Shown piece by piece: positions 32,492-43,205 of a stretch of DNA of 64,000 nucleotides. Origin of the DNA: Pseudomonas asiatica (lineage in GTDB: Bacteria > Pseudomonadota > Gammaproteobacteria > Pseudomonadales > Pseudomonadaceae); NCBI RefSeq assembly GCF_040214835.1, contig NZ_CP157874.1:3662001-3726000 (forward strand), in the 5' to 3' direction. The position numbers and the translations under genes were made by a program. The notes under the pieces are model-generated. The model was not told where the DNA came from, did not search any database, and was given only the letters and a program-made list of their open reading frames with translations. How positions within the stretch are numbered: position 1 is the stretch's first letter; each line of letters starts with the position of its first letter.

Positions 32492-32517
32492 TGGCGGAAG
32501 CGTAGAGATTCGAACTC
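32492..32517. repeat. att copy 3 (right end of prophage 2, inside tRNA-Ser)
   Basis: The 26 bases shared with copies 1 and 2, ending at the tRNA T-arm. A GTTCCC cluster (32414-32443) lies on the prophage side, mirroring those by the other copies. Confidence 0.9.
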
Positions 32518-32579
32518 TAGGATAGTTGCCCATCGACGGTTTTCAAGACCGTTGCCTTAAACCACTCGGCCACGCTTCC
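32492..32579 (-). tRNA. tRNA-Ser (anticodon UGA)
   Basis: The reverse strand folds as a class II tRNA: acceptor GGAAGCG pairs with CGCTTCC, the anticodon loop reads CTTGAAA with TGA, a long variable arm follows, then the T-arm GAGTTCGAATCTC and an encoded CCA. Its last 26 bases are the att core shared with 16687 and 26889. The gene stays complete because the inserted elements rebuild its 3' end. Confidence 0.95.
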
Positions 32580-32713
32580 AGCTCGTTTTGCGGCCGCCAT
32601 AATACCGTAATGAAACAAGCTGTCAAACTCTCTGTGTCGCGGGTTGCGGGAGCTCTGATAGACTCCTAGCATCTGAACGTCTGAAAACCACAGGTTTACC
32701 AAGGAGTGTCGCC

Positions 32714-33385
32714 ATGCGCGAACAGGATTACGCCGTACACCACGGCCAGCAGGTCGAGCAGCAGGAGATCAGCAAGGTCCTGCGCAACACGTACAGCCTG
32801 CTGGCGCTCACCCTCGCCTTCAGCGGTGTCATGGCCTTCGTGGCCCAGCAGATGCGCGTCGGCTACCCGAACGTGTTCGTGGTGCTGATCGGCTTCTACG
32901 GGCTGTTCTTCCTTACCAACAAACTGCGTGATTCGGCCTGGGGCCTGGTGTCCACCTTCGCCCTCACCGGCTTCATGGGCTTTATCCTGGGCCCTATCCT
33001 CAACCGCTACCTGGGCATGGCCGGTGGCGCCGAGGTGGTCAGCTCGGCATTTGCCATGACTGCCTTGGTGTTCGGTGGTCTGTCGGCTTATGTGCTGATT
33101 ACCCGCAAGGACATGAGCTTCCTCAGCGGCTTCATCACTGCGGGCTTCTTTGTCCTGCTGGGTGCTGTAGTGGCCAGTTTCTTCTTCCAGATCAGCGGCC
33201 TGCAACTGGCGATCAGCGCTGGCTTCGTGCTGTTCTCGTCGGTCTGCATCCTGTTCCAGACCAGCGCGATCATTCACGGTGGCGAGCGTAACTACATCAT
33301 GGCGACCATCAGCCTGTATGTGTCGATCTACAACCTGTTTGTCAGCCTGCTGCAGCTGTTTGGCATCATGGGTCGTGATGACTGA
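32714..33385 (+). CDS. yccA: Bax inhibitor-1/YccA-family membrane protein
   Basis: 223 aa with a short soluble N-terminus and seven hydrophobic helices, typical of the BI-1/TMBIM family. E. coli YccA binds FtsH and slows its proteolysis of membrane proteins; a similar role is assumed. Hallmarks are LRNTYSLLALTLAFSGVMA near the start and the late YVSIYNLFVSLLQLFGI segment. AAGGAGTG precedes the ATG. It follows the tRNA-Ser gene on the opposite strand and marks the return to core chromosome. Confidence 0.92.
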   Translation: MREQDYAVHHGQQVEQQEISKVLRNTYSLLALTLAFSGVMAFVAQQMRVGYPNVFVVLIGFYGLFFLTNKLRDSAWGLVSTFALTGFMGFILGPILNRYLGMAGGAEVVSSAFAMTALVFGGLSAYVLITRKDMSFLSGFITAGFFVLLGAVVASFFFQISGLQLAISAGFVLFSSVCILFQTSAIIHGGERNYIMATISLYVSIYNLFVSLLQLFGIMGRDD

Positions 33386-33401
33386 TTGATTGCTGCAGGA
33401 G

Positions 33402-33426
33402 AAAGCCCGCTTCGGCGGGCTTTTTT
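33402..33426 (+). terminator. Terminator after yccA
   Basis: AAAGCCCGC-TTCG-GCGGGCTTTTTT, a strong tetraloop stem with T run, directly followed by a REP pair. Confidence 0.9.
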
Positions 33427-33511
33427 GTGGGAGCGGGTTCACCCGCGAACACCGGCGCAGCCGGTGCCAGGCACCGCGTTGGTTTCTTCGCGGGTAAACC
33501 CGCTCCCACAG
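33427..33511. repeat. Paired inverted REP elements
   Basis: GTGGGAGCGGGTTCACCCGCGAA and its inverted partner GCGGGTAAACCCGCTCCCAC, about 35 bp apart. Confidence 0.85.
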
Positions 33512-33678
33512 GGTCCGCGCAGGTTTCAGGCTTGAACAAACAGCACCAATAATTGACCATAAAGTCAGATAATCAGGCAAATGGTCGTCGATCATGCCGC
33601 CATCGTGCTTTTCTCTACCCCAATTCGCCATCACCCCGTAGAATGCGCTCCTTTTTTCTTCCGGGGCAGCTTTTCGCA

Positions 33679-35058
33679 ATGAGCTCACACGAACACAGCC
33701 CAGGCGCGGCGGCGCCTGCCAATGAACTGGTGCTTGGTCTTGAGGACAAGCCACGGCTGTTGATCGGCCTGCTGGCAGCACTGCAGCACCTGCTGGCGAT
33801 CATCGTCCCGATCGTCACCCCTGGCCTGCTGATTTGCCAGGCGCTGGGGGTTTCCGCACGTGATACCAACCTGATCGTCTCCATGTCGCTGGTCATCTCG
33901 GGTATCGCCACCTTCGTCCAGTGCAAGCGCTTCGGGCCGTTCGGTGCCGGGCTGCTGATCGTCCAGGGCACCAGCTTCAACTTCGTCGGCCCGCTGATTG
34001 CCGGCGGGGCGCTGATGGTCAAGCAAGGTACGCCGGTGGAAGGCGTGATGGCGGCCATCTTTGGCGTGGTAATCGCCGGCTCGTTCGTCGAGATGGGCGT
34101 GTCGCGCATCCTGCCCTTCGTCAAACGCCTGATTACCCCGCTGGTAACCGGCATCGTGGTGCTGATGATCGGCCTGACCCTGATCAAGGTCGGCCTGATC
34201 AGCATGGGTGGTGGCTTCGGCGCCATGGCCAATGGCACCTTCGCCAATGGCGAGAACCTGCTGCTGTCGGGCGTGGTGCTGGCGATCATCGTCATCCTCA
34301 ACCGCATCCCGGTGGTGTGGATGCGCAGCTGCGCCATCGTTATCGCCCTGGCGGTCGGCTATGCGCTGGCCGGTTACCTGGGCCGCCTGGATTTCACCGG
34401 CATGCACGAAGCCGCGCTGTTCCAGGTGCCGACGCCGCTGCACTTCGGCCTGGGCTTCTCCTGGGCACTGTTCATCCCGATGCTGGTGATCTACCTGGTA
34501 ACTTCGCTGGAAGCCATCGGTGACGTCACCGCCACCAGCAAGGTGTCGCGCCAGCCGGTCGAAGGGCCGGTGTGGATGCAGCGGATCAAGGGCGGTGTGC
34601 TGGTGAACGGGGCCAACTCGCTGCTGGCCGGCTTGTTCAACACCTTCCCGAGCTCAATCTTTGCCCAGAACAATGGCGTGATTCAGCTGACCGGGATCGC
34701 CAGCCGCCATATCGGTATGTGGATTGCCGTGATGCTGGTGCTGCTGGGGCTGTTCCCGAGCGTTGCCGGGGTGATCCAGGCGGTGCCGGAGCCGGTGCTG
34801 GGTGGTGCGGCCATGGTCATGTTCGGGGCGGTTGCGGCTTCGGGGATCAATATCCTGGCCAGCACTCGCCTGGACCGTCGTGCCCTGCTGATCATCGCTG
34901 TATCCCTGGCCCTGGGCCTGGGTGTGGCGCAGGTGCCGGAGTTCCTGGCGCACATGCCGGCGGCGATTCGCAATGTGCTGGAGTCGGGCGTGGCTACCGG
35001 GGGTATCTGTGCCCTGCTGTTGAACTGGTTCTTGCCGGAGAGCAAGGAACAGGCCTGA
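33679..35058 (+). CDS. NCS2-family xanthine/uracil permease
   Basis: 459 aa with about 14 hydrophobic segments. The NCS2 signature is SIFAQNNGVIQLTGIASR (residues ~325-345), where the asparagine-glycine motif contributes to nucleobase binding; LEAIGDVTATSKVS supplies the conserved acidic residue of helix 8. The sequence is of the xanthine/uric acid type more than the uracil type, but the exact substrate is inferred. ATG 33679 is preferred to an upstream in-frame ATG at 33553, which would add an unrelated leader. A hairpin terminator follows at 35164. Confidence 0.9.
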   Translation: MSSHEHSPGAAAPANELVLGLEDKPRLLIGLLAALQHLLAIIVPIVTPGLLICQALGVSARDTNLIVSMSLVISGIATFVQCKRFGPFGAGLLIVQGTSFNFVGPLIAGGALMVKQGTPVEGVMAAIFGVVIAGSFVEMGVSRILPFVKRLITPLVTGIVVLMIGLTLIKVGLISMGGGFGAMANGTFANGENLLLSGVVLAIIVILNRIPVVWMRSCAIVIALAVGYALAGYLGRLDFTGMHEAALFQVPTPLHFGLGFSWALFIPMLVIYLVTSLEAIGDVTATSKVSRQPVEGPVWMQRIKGGVLVNGANSLLAGLFNTFPSSIFAQNNGVIQLTGIASRHIGMWIAVMLVLLGLFPSVAGVIQAVPEPVLGGAAMVMFGAVAASGINILASTRLDRRALLIIAVSLALGLGVAQVPEFLAHMPAAIRNVLESGVATGGICALLLNWFLPESKEQA

Positions 35059-35084
35059 GCCTGGAGTCCTTCTGTCAGGGCCAT

Positions 35085-35127
35085 GGGGCTGCTTTGCAGC
35101 CCATCGCGACGCAAGGCCGCTCCTACA
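35085..35127. repeat. Single REP element
   Basis: One half-pair of the TGCAGCCCATCGCGACGCAAGGCCGCTCCTAC type downstream of the permease gene. Confidence 0.7.
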
Positions 35128-35163
35128 CGAGGCCGCGTAGACCTGAAGATTGGTGCAAGACAG

Positions 35164-35204
35164 AAAGCCCGCCCCGCCATGCACAAGCGGGCGCGGGCTT
35201 TTTT
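35164..35204 (+). terminator. Hairpin terminator before tusD
   Basis: AAAGCCCG...CGGGCTTTTTT with a GC-rich imperfect loop and strong T run, 40 bp before the tusD start. It separates the permease from the tus operon. Confidence 0.75.
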
Positions 35205-35242
35205 GCTTTATCATGGCACCATTCCTTTTGCATGAGTTATCC

Positions 35243-35635
35243 ATGAAATTCGCTATCGCGGTGTTCTCCCCGGCCCATGCGCCCTCCTCGCGGCGCGCCC
35301 TGCGCTACGCCGAGGCGGTGCTGGCCGGCGGGCATGAGATTGCCCGGCTGTTCTTCTACCAGGACGGGGTACACAGTGCCTCGGCCAACGTGGTCGCCCC
35401 CCAGGACGAGCTGGATGTTGCCGGCCAATGGCGCGCCTTCATTGCAGCCAACCAGCTGGACGCCGTGGTGTGCATCGCCGCCGCGCTGCGCCGTGGCGTG
35501 CTCGACGAGGCCGAGGCCAACCGCTACCAGCGCCCGGCCGTGAACCTGCCCAAGCCTTGGGAGCTGTCGGGGCTTGGCCAGCTACATGAGGCGGCACAGG
35601 TTGCCGATCGCCTTGTCTGCTTCGGAGGCGACTGA
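35243..35635 (+). CDS. tusD: Sulfurtransferase TusD (DsrE-like)
   Basis: 130 aa, first gene of a tusDCBE operon. TusD takes persulfide sulfur from TusA in the TusBCD complex and passes it to TusE, toward 2-thiouridine at tRNA position 34 made by MnmA (encoded at 56595). The DsrE fold starts MKFAIAVFSPAHAPSSRRAL; the cysteine of AVVCIAAALRRGV corresponds to the active Cys of E. coli TusD. Length matches the family. It is followed by tusC with no gap. Confidence 0.93.
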   Translation: MKFAIAVFSPAHAPSSRRALRYAEAVLAGGHEIARLFFYQDGVHSASANVVAPQDELDVAGQWRAFIAANQLDAVVCIAAALRRGVLDEAEANRYQRPAVNLPKPWELSGLGQLHEAAQVADRLVCFGGD

Positions 35636-35636
35636 A

Positions 35637-35996
35637 ATGGCCAAATCCTTGTTGATCATCAGCCGCCAGGCGCCCTGGAACGGCCCATCGGCCCGTGAAG
35701 CACTGGACATCGCCCTGGCTGGCGGCGCGTTCGATTTGCCGCTGGGCATGCTGTTCCTCGATGACGGCGTGTTCCAGCTCGCTGCAGACCAGCAGCCCAC
35801 CGCCGTGCAACAGAAGAACCTGGCCGCCAACTTGCAGGCGCTGCCAATGTTCGGCGTCGAGGAACTGTTCGCCTGCAGCCACAGCCTCACTTGCCGCGGC
35901 CTGGCAGCCGACACTCTGACACTGCCGGTGCAAGTGCTGGACGACGCGGCCCTGACCGCACTGATCGCCCGTTTCGACCAGGTGGTAACGCTCTGA
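35637..35996 (+). CDS. tusC: Sulfurtransferase complex subunit TusC
   Basis: 119 aa DsrF-like protein (MAKSLLIISRQAPWNG...). It starts one base after the tusD stop and overlaps the tusB start, as in the conserved operon. TusC has no catalytic cysteine role in E. coli and is structural in the hexameric TusBCD complex. FACSHSLTCRGL contains two cysteines of uncertain importance. Confidence 0.92.
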   Translation: MAKSLLIISRQAPWNGPSAREALDIALAGGAFDLPLGMLFLDDGVFQLAADQQPTAVQQKNLAANLQALPMFGVEELFACSHSLTCRGLAADTLTLPVQVLDDAALTALIARFDQVVTL

Positions 35997-36292
35997 TGAC
36001 GACCCTGCATGTAATTGCCCACTCCCCGTTTGGCGACGAGCGCCTGGCCAGCTGCCTGCGCCTGCTCGGCACCGACGACGCCCTGCTGCTGTGCGGCGAT
36101 GCTGTATATGCCCTGCGCAGCGGCAGCGAACCGCACCAACAGCTGCAAGCCGCCGGCCTGGCCCAGCGCCTGTTCGCCCTGGAAGAAGACGTGCAGGCCC
36201 GCGCGGTCGGCAACGAGCTGGCCAAGGCCGTGGACTACGCCGGGTTCGTCGAACTGTCGCTGCATTACGACAAGGTCAACAGCTGGCTATGA
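35996..36292 (+). CDS. tusB: Sulfurtransferase complex subunit TusB
   Basis: 98 aa DsrH-like protein, the smallest subunit of TusBCD. It starts MTTLHVIAHSPFG and includes DALLLCGDAVYAL, the typical DsrH segment. The ATG overlaps the tusC stop (TGATG) and the stop overlaps the tusE start (ATGA), so translation of the operon is coupled. Confidence 0.92.
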   Translation: MTTLHVIAHSPFGDERLASCLRLLGTDDALLLCGDAVYALRSGSEPHQQLQAAGLAQRLFALEEDVQARAVGNELAKAVDYAGFVELSLHYDKVNSWL

Positions 36293-36624
36293 ATACCCTC
36301 AACGTTGGCGATCAGGCGATCGCCCTGGACAAGGACGGCTTCCTGGTCGACCTGCAAGACTGGTCGCATGCCGCCGCCGAGGCTTTGGCCGCGCGCGAGG
36401 GCATCCCGTTGACGGCGGACCACTGGGAAATCCTCGAACTGCTGCGCCAGTTCTACCAGGAATTCCAGCTGTCCCCGGCCACTCGCCCGCTGATCAAGTA
36501 CACGGCCCTCAAACTGGGCCCGGACAAGGGCAACAGCCCGCACCTCAACCGCCTGTTCAACGGCACTCCCGCCAAACTGGCCGCCAAGCTGGCGGGCCTG
36601 CCCAAGCCGACCAACTGCATATGA
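36289..36624 (+). CDS. tusE: Sulfur carrier TusE (DsrC-like)
   Basis: 111 aa DsrC-family protein. The C-terminal arm ends PTNCI, with the conserved penultimate cysteine that receives sulfur from TusD and delivers it to MnmA. DKDGFLVDLQDW and ADHWEILELLRQFYQEF are family signatures. It overlaps tusB at the 5' end and trpD2 at the 3' end. Confidence 0.94.
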   Translation: MNTLNVGDQAIALDKDGFLVDLQDWSHAAAEALAAREGIPLTADHWEILELLRQFYQEFQLSPATRPLIKYTALKLGPDKGNSPHLNRLFNGTPAKLAAKLAGLPKPTNCI

Positions 36625-37625
36625 CAGAACCTCGCCCGCTTACCCTGGAAACCCCTGCCGAACACCCGTTCGCCGAGTTCGTGCGCATTCTTGGCAAAGG
36701 CAAGCGCGGCGCGCGTGGCCTGACCCGTGAAGAAGCTCGCACGGCCATGACCCTGCTGCTGGAAGGCAAGGTCGAAGATGCCCAGCTCGGTGCCTTTCTC
36801 ATGCTGCTGCGGCACAAGGAAGAAAGCGCCGAAGAACTGGCCGGCTTCACCGAGGCCCTGCGCGCCCACTTGCAGGCGCCGCGCATCGCCGTTGACCTGG
36901 ACTGGCCCACCTACGCTGGCAAGAAGCGCCACCTGCCCTGGTACCTGCTGGCTGCCAAATGCCTGGCCAACAATGGTGTGCGCATCCTGATGCACGGTGG
37001 CGGTGCGCATACCGCCGGGCGCATGTACACCGAGCAACTGCTGTCCCTGCTGGAAATTCCACTGTGCCGTGACTGGGCTGCGGTCAGCCGGGCCCTGGAC
37101 CAGCAGCGCCTGGCCTTCTTCCCGCTGCAGGACTGGGCCCCGCAGTTGCAGCGCATGATCGATCTGCGCAACACCCTGGGCCTGCGTTCGCCCATCCACT
37201 CGCTGGCCCGGGTGCTCAACCCGCTGGCTGCGCGTTGTGGCCTGCAGAGCATCTTCCACCCCGGTTACCAGGCGGTGCACCGCGAGGCCAGCCGCCTGCT
37301 GGGCGACCATGCCATGGTAATCAAGGGTGATGGCGGCGAGATCGAGGTAAACCCCGATGTCATCAGCCATCTGTACGGCACCACCGCCGGCGAAGCCTGG
37401 GACGAGGAATGGGCAGCGCTGAGCGAACGCCGCCACGTGAAGCCGCCAAGCCTGCAACCCGAGCAATTGCTGGCGGTCTGGCGTGGCGAGGCCGAGGACA
37501 GCTACGGTGAAATGGCCGTGGTCGCGACCATCGCCCTGGCCCTGCGCGGCCTGGGCCAGGACCGTGAGCAGGCTTTCGCCACGGCACGCGGTTACTGGGG
37601 CGCACGCAACCAATCGAATAACTAG
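36621..37625 (+). CDS. ybiB: TrpD2/YbiB-type glycosyltransferase-fold protein
   Basis: 334 aa of the anthranilate-phosphoribosyltransferase fold but in the YbiB/TrpD2 branch, which binds nucleic acid and is not part of tryptophan synthesis. Supporting blocks are LREE-like LTREEARTAMTLLLEG, MLLRHKEESAEELAGF and HGGGAHTAGRMYTEQ (the altered glycine-rich loop). The ATG overlaps the tusE stop, so it belongs to the tus operon, an arrangement known in pseudomonads. Longer frames upstream are shadows of the tus genes. Confidence 0.9.
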   Translation: MTEPRPLTLETPAEHPFAEFVRILGKGKRGARGLTREEARTAMTLLLEGKVEDAQLGAFLMLLRHKEESAEELAGFTEALRAHLQAPRIAVDLDWPTYAGKKRHLPWYLLAAKCLANNGVRILMHGGGAHTAGRMYTEQLLSLLEIPLCRDWAAVSRALDQQRLAFFPLQDWAPQLQRMIDLRNTLGLRSPIHSLARVLNPLAARCGLQSIFHPGYQAVHREASRLLGDHAMVIKGDGGEIEVNPDVISHLYGTTAGEAWDEEWAALSERRHVKPPSLQPEQLLAVWRGEAEDSYGEMAVVATIALALRGLGQDREQAFATARGYWGARNQSNN

Positions 37626-37717
37626 ATAGTAAGAGTGCAGTCTTTGCGCTAGTTATTCGAACGTTTTCCCCTAGACTGGGCTCCAACGACAAACAACTTT
37701 GTTCCGAGGAGCTCACC

Positions 37718-38677
37718 ATGGGCCTTTTGATCGACGGCCGCTGGCATGACCAGTGGTATGAAAACGGCAAGGACGGCACGTTCAAACGCGAAAACGCCCA
37801 ACGCCGCAATCAGCTGCCCGCTCCCGAAGCTGGCCGCTACCACCTGTACGTCTCGCTGGCCTGCCCATGGGCGCACCGCACCCTGATCTTCCGTGCCCTC
37901 AAGGGCCTGGAGCCGTTGATCGATGTGTCGGTGGTCAGCTGGCTGATGCAGGACCATGGCTGGACTTTCGACCAGCAGCAAGGTTCCAGCGGCGACCACC
38001 TCGACGCGCTGCAGTACCTGCACCAGCGCTACACCCAGGATGACCCGCACTACACTGGCCGCGTGACTGTACCGGTGCTGTGGGACAAGAAAGAGAAACG
38101 CATCGTCAACAACGAGTCGTCGGAGATCATCCGCATCTTCAACAGCGCGTTCAACGAACTGACCGGCAATACACTGGACCTGTACCCAGAGCCGCTGCGC
38201 CCGACCATCGAGGCGCTGAACGAACGCATCTACCCGGCGGTGAACAACGGCGTGTATCGCGCAGGCTTTGCCACTACGCAGGAAGCCTACGAGGCTGCGT
38301 TTGACGAAGTGTTCAACGAACTGGACTACCTGGAAGACTTGCTGAGCCGCAACCGCTACCTGGCCGGGGAATACCTGACCGAGGCCGATGTGCGCCTGTT
38401 CACCACCCTTGTGCGCTTCGATGCGGTGTACCACGGGCATTTCAAGTGCAACCTGCGCCGCCTGAGCGATTATCACAACCTGTCGAACTGGCTGCGTGAG
38501 CTGTACCAGTGGCCGGGGGTGGCGGGCACAGTGGACATGGAGCATATCCAGAAGCACTACTACATGAGCCACAAGACCATCAACCCGAACGGGATCGTGC
38601 CCAAGGGGCCGCTGCAAGACTTCAACCTGCCACATGACCGGGAGCGGTTGGCAGGCAAGGGGATTTGGCAGGCTTGA
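37718..38677 (+). CDS. yqjG: Glutathionyl-hydroquinone reductase (Xi-class GST)
   Basis: 319 aa. The N-terminal thioredoxin-like domain has the motif ACPWAHRTLI, the active-site cysteine signature of S-glutathionyl-hydroquinone reductases, and MQDHGWTFD follows as in YqjG and PcpF. The C-terminal helical GST domain includes GEYLTEADVRLFTTLVRFD. It reduces glutathionylated hydroquinones in the cytoplasm. GAGGAG lies eight bases before the ATG. A REP pair follows. Confidence 0.92.
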   Translation: MGLLIDGRWHDQWYENGKDGTFKRENAQRRNQLPAPEAGRYHLYVSLACPWAHRTLIFRALKGLEPLIDVSVVSWLMQDHGWTFDQQQGSSGDHLDALQYLHQRYTQDDPHYTGRVTVPVLWDKKEKRIVNNESSEIIRIFNSAFNELTGNTLDLYPEPLRPTIEALNERIYPAVNNGVYRAGFATTQEAYEAAFDEVFNELDYLEDLLSRNRYLAGEYLTEADVRLFTTLVRFDAVYHGHFKCNLRRLSDYHNLSNWLRELYQWPGVAGTVDMEHIQKHYYMSHKTINPNGIVPKGPLQDFNLPHDRERLAGKGIWQA

Positions 38678-38683
38678 GATTGC

Positions 38684-38786
38684 AGGGGCTGCTCTGCAGC
38701 CCATCGCGACACAAGGCCGCTCCTACAGGGGATCGCTATCTCCTGTAGGAGCGGCCTTGTGTCGCGATGGGCCGCAAAGCGGCCCC
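38684..38786. repeat. Paired inverted REP elements
   Basis: Two GTAGGAGCGGCCTTGTGTCGCGATGGG-type palindromes in opposite orientation with a short spacer, between convergent yqjG and cysG. Confidence 0.85.
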
Positions 38787-38793
38787 AACGATT

Positions 38794-40185
38794 TCAGCTG
38801 TTCTGCGAACCTTCGAACCAGGCCAGCTTGTCACGCAACTGCACCACTTCCCCGACAATCACCAGGGTTGGCGCATGCACTTCATGCTGGGCCACCAGGT
38901 CCGGCAAGTCCGCCAAGGTGCCGGTGAACACCCGCTGATTACGCGTAGTCCCCTGCTGCACCAGCGCCGCCGGGGTACTGGCCGCGCGGCCATGGCGAAT
39001 CAGCTCGGCGCAGATGGTCGGCAAGCCCACCAAGCCCATGTAGAACACCAGGGTCTGTGCCGGCGCCACCAGGTCATGCCAAGGCAGGTTGCTGGTGCCA
39101 TCCTTCAGGTGCCCGGTCACGAAACGTACTGACTGGGCATAGTCGCGGTGAGTCAGCGGAATTCCACCATAGGCGGAACACCCACTGGCCGCGGTAATGC
39201 CCGGCACCACCTGGAACGGGATGCCATGCTCGGCCAGTTCTTCGATCTCTTCGCCGCCCCGGCCGAAGATGAACGGGTCGCCGCCCTTCAGGCGCAGCAC
39301 ACGCTTGCCCTGCCGGGCCAGGTCGACCAGCAGGCGGTTGATCTGGTCCTGAGGCACGGCATGGTCGGCGCGACGCTTGCCCACGTAGATACGCTCGGCA
39401 TCGCGGCGGCACATCTCGATGATCGCCGGTGCCACCAGGCGGTCGTACAGCACCACATCCGCCTGCTGCATCAGGCGCAAGGCACGGAAGGTCAGCAAGT
39501 CCGGATCGCCCGGGCCCGCACCCACCAGGTACACCTCACCGCCCTGCTGCACCGGCGCACCGTCGACCATCGCCTGCAACAGGCGCTCGGCCTCGGCGCC
39601 CTGCCCGGCCAGCTGACGCTCGGCAATCGGCCCCTGGAACACGGTTTCCCAGAAGCCACGGCGCTGGTTGACGTCCGGGTACAAGGCCTTGACCTTGTCG
39701 CGGAAGCGTGCGGCCAGGCCGGCCAGTTCGCCGTACGCGGACGGGATCCAGGCCTCCAGCTTGGCGCGAATCAAGCGCGCCAGCACCGGAGCATCACCGC
39801 CACTGGACACCGCAACCACCAACGGCGAACGGTCGACGATCGCCGGGAAGATCACCGTGCACAGGGCCGGCGCATCCACCACGTTGACCGGCAGGCTGAG
39901 GGCCTGCGCATCCGCCGACACCTGGGCATTGAGCCCGGGGTCGTCGGTGGCCGCGATCACCAGCCGGCAACCGACCAGGTCGGCTGCCTGATAGCCGCGC
40001 ACCAGCACCTCGCCGCCACCTTCCCGGGCCAGCGCGGCCAACTGGCCGTCGACATCCGGTGCCACCACGCGCAGCGCGGCGCCGGCATCGGCCAGCAGGC
40101 GCGCCTTGCGCAAGGCGATCTCACCGCCGCCAACGACCAGCACGCGGCCGCCCTGCAGCTTGTGGAACAGCGGCAGGTAATCCAT
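38794..40185 (-). CDS. cysG: Siroheme synthase CysG (trifunctional)
   Basis: 463 aa. Residues 1-~210 are the Met8-like dehydrogenase/ferrochelatase with the NAD-binding [13 protein letters not shown]. The C-terminal half is uroporphyrinogen III methyltransferase with [25 protein letters not shown] and FYMGLVGLP. It converts uroporphyrinogen III to siroheme for sulfite and nitrite reductases. It starts directly after the serS stop, so the two are probably co-transcribed, a common pseudomonad order. Confidence 0.96.
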   Translation of the reverse strand: MDYLPLFHKLQGGRVLVVGGGEIALRKARLLADAGAALRVVAPDVDGQLAALAREGGGEVLVRGYQAADLVGCRLVIAATDDPGLNAQVSADAQALSLPVNVVDAPALCTVIFPAIVDRSPLVVAVSSGGDAPVLARLIRAKLEAWIPSAYGELAGLAARFRDKVKALYPDVNQRRGFWETVFQGPIAERQLAGQGAEAERLLQAMVDGAPVQQGGEVYLVGAGPGDPDLLTFRALRLMQQADVVLYDRLVAPAIIEMCRRDAERIYVGKRRADHAVPQDQINRLLVDLARQGKRVLRLKGGDPFIFGRGGEEIEELAEHGIPFQVVPGITAASGCSAYGGIPLTHRDYAQSVRFVTGHLKDGTSNLPWHDLVAPAQTLVFYMGLVGLPTICAELIRHGRAASTPAALVQQGTTRNQRVFTGTLADLPDLVAQHEVHAPTLVIVGEVVQLRDKLAWFEGSQNS

Positions 40186-41478
<1,293 letters not shown>

Positions 41479-41496
41479 TTATGTGTAGGTGTTGGT

Positions 41497-41871
41497 TCAG
41501 AATCGGGTCAGGGACAGGCCGGCCCAGGTCGCGAGCAGCCCGCCCACCACGCTGATACCGGTATAGCCCAGAGCCAGCGGCACTTGCCCGCTTTCCAGCA
41601 GGCGTACGGTATCCAGCGAAAAGGAGGAAAAAGTCGTCAGGCCACCGAGGAAGCCGACGATCAGCCCGGCGCGCAGCTCGACCGGCACGATCGGCTTGTG
41701 CAGGAACAGGCCATAGAGCAGGCCGATCAGCAGGCAGCCAATCAGGTTGACCGCCAGCGTACCGAGATAGAAGTGCCGTGGCCAGTGGGCAGCCACCCAG
41801 TTGGTGGTAGCAAAGCGCAACAAGGTACCGGCAATACCGCCAGCGCTGACGGCGGCAATCAGTGCAATCAC
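41497..41871 (-). CDS. crcB: Fluoride channel CrcB (Fluc)
   Basis: 124 aa with four membrane helices. [20 protein letters not shown] contains the conserved TFSSFS phenylalanine-box region that lines the pore, and [12 protein letters not shown] near the N-terminus is the family start. It forms dual-topology dimers that export fluoride. It overlaps the end of rarA, so translation is coupled. No separate fluoride riboswitch was seen. Confidence 0.93.
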   Translation of the reverse strand: MIALIAAVSAGGIAGTLLRFATTNWVAAHWPRHFYLGTLAVNLIGCLLIGLLYGLFLHKPIVPVELRAGLIVGFLGGLTTFSSFSLDTVRLLESGQVPLALGYTGISVVGGLLATWAGLSLTRF

Positions 41872-43193
41872 GGTTTTCTCCGCTGGCGGGGGCTGTTGCG
41901 GTCAAGGTCGGCCAAGTGGCGCAGCTTCTCGCCAATCTTCAGTTCCAGGCCACGAGGCACCGGCTGGTAGTACTGGCGCGGCTCGAGCTCCTCGGGGAAG
42001 TAGTCTTCGCCGGCGGCATAGGCGTCGGGTTCATCGTGGGCATAGCGGTACTCGTCGCCATAGCCCAGTTGCTTCATCAGCTTGGTCGGGGCGTTGCGCA
42101 GGTGCAGCGGCACTTCCAGCGAACCGTGCTCGGCGGCCTCGCGCAGGGCGGTCTTGAAGCCCATGTACACCGCGTTGCTCTTCGGTGCGCAGGCGAGGTA
42201 GGTGATGGCCTGGGCCACTGCCAGTTCGCCCTCGGGGCTGCCCAGGCGCTCTTGCACATCCCAGGCCGCCAGGCACAGGCTGAGCGCGCGCGGGTCGGCG
42301 TTGCCGATGTCCTCGCTGGCCATGCGCACCACGCGGCGGGCGATGTACAGCGGGTCGCAGCCGCCGTCGAGCATGCGCGCGAACCAGTACAGGGCGCCAT
42401 CGGGGTTGGAGCCGCGCACCGACTTGTGCAGCGCGGAAATCTGGTCGTAGAACGCCTCGCCCCCCTTGTCGAAGCGGCGGCGGCTGTCGCCGAGCAGGCT
42501 CTGCAGCATCTCGACGTCGATCTCGCTGCCGTCTTCAGCCAGGTCCGAGGCGTTTTCCAGGAAGTTGAGCATGCGCCGGCCATCGCCATCGGCGGCGGCC
42601 ATCAGCATCTTGAAGGCGTCGTCACCAACCCGCAGGTTGCGCTTGCCCAGGCCGCGCTCTTCAGTCAGCGCGCGGTTGACCAGCTTGCGCAGCGCCGCCT
42701 CGTCCAGGCTCTTGAGCACATACACCCGCGCCCGCGACAGCAATGCGTTGTTCAGCTCGAACGACGGGTTTTCGGTGGTGGCGCCAATGAACAGCAGGGT
42801 GCCGTCTTCCACATAGGGCAGGAAGGCATCCTGCTGCGACTTGTTGAAGCGGTGCACTTCGTCGACGAACAGGATGGTACGGCGGCCGTACTGGCCAGCC
42901 TGCTGCTTGGCCACTTCGACCGCCTGGCGAATCTCCTTCACCCCGGCCAGTACCGCCGACACCGTTTCGAAGTGCGCGTCGCAGAACTGCGCCAGCAGCC
43001 GCGCGAGGGTGGTCTTGCCCACCCCTGGCGGCCCCCAGAAGATCATCGAGTGCAGCGCACCCTGCTCCAGCGCCTCGCGCAGCGGTTTGCCGCGCGCCAG
43101 CAGGTGCTCCTGGCCGACGTACTCGTCCAGGTTGGACGGGCGCAGGCGAGCGGCCAGGGGCTGGGCGACGGGTTCGCTTCGAAACAGGTCCAT
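41868..43193 (-). CDS. rarA: Replication-associated recombination ATPase RarA (MgsA)
   Basis: 441 aa AAA+ protein. Walker A is [11 protein letters not shown] and Walker [31 protein letters not shown] is the sensor 1 region. It acts at stalled replication forks and binds SSB. It lies between lolA and crcB in a lolA-rarA-crcB-serS run. Confidence 0.96.
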   Translation of the reverse strand: MDLFRSEPVAQPLAARLRPSNLDEYVGQEHLLARGKPLREALEQGALHSMIFWGPPGVGKTTLARLLAQFCDAHFETVSAVLAGVKEIRQAVEVAKQQAGQYGRRTILFVDEVHRFNKSQQDAFLPYVEDGTLLFIGATTENPSFELNNALLSRARVYVLKSLDEAALRKLVNRALTEERGLGKRNLRVGDDAFKMLMAAADGDGRRMLNFLENASDLAEDGSEIDVEMLQSLLGDSRRRFDKGGEAFYDQISALHKSVRGSNPDGALYWFARMLDGGCDPLYIARRVVRMASEDIGNADPRALSLCLAAWDVQERLGSPEGELAVAQAITYLACAPKSNAVYMGFKTALREAAEHGSLEVPLHLRNAPTKLMKQLGYGDEYRYAHDEPDAYAAGEDYFPEELEPRQYYQPVPRGLELKIGEKLRHLADLDRNSPRQRRKP

Positions 43194-43205
43194 GGCGAGC
43201 TCTGG

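Larger units (their letters stand above)
26889..32517. mobile_element. Prophage remnant 2, P2/phiCTX-like, in tRNA-Ser
   Basis: A second element of about 5.6 kb in tandem. Order: left arm with iterons and cos candidate, AlbA_2 cargo gene, intact portal gpQ, C-terminal end of the terminase gpP, then a deletion junction into the end of a muramidase and a truncated spanin, an integrase C-terminus, a two-gene membrane operon, and the intact tRNA-Ser as right boundary. Confidence 0.85.

Noticed and set aside
41872..41900. Fluoride riboswitch upstream of crcB
   Set aside because: crcB overlaps the end of rarA, leaving no room for a leader structure, and no riboswitch-like fold was seen.
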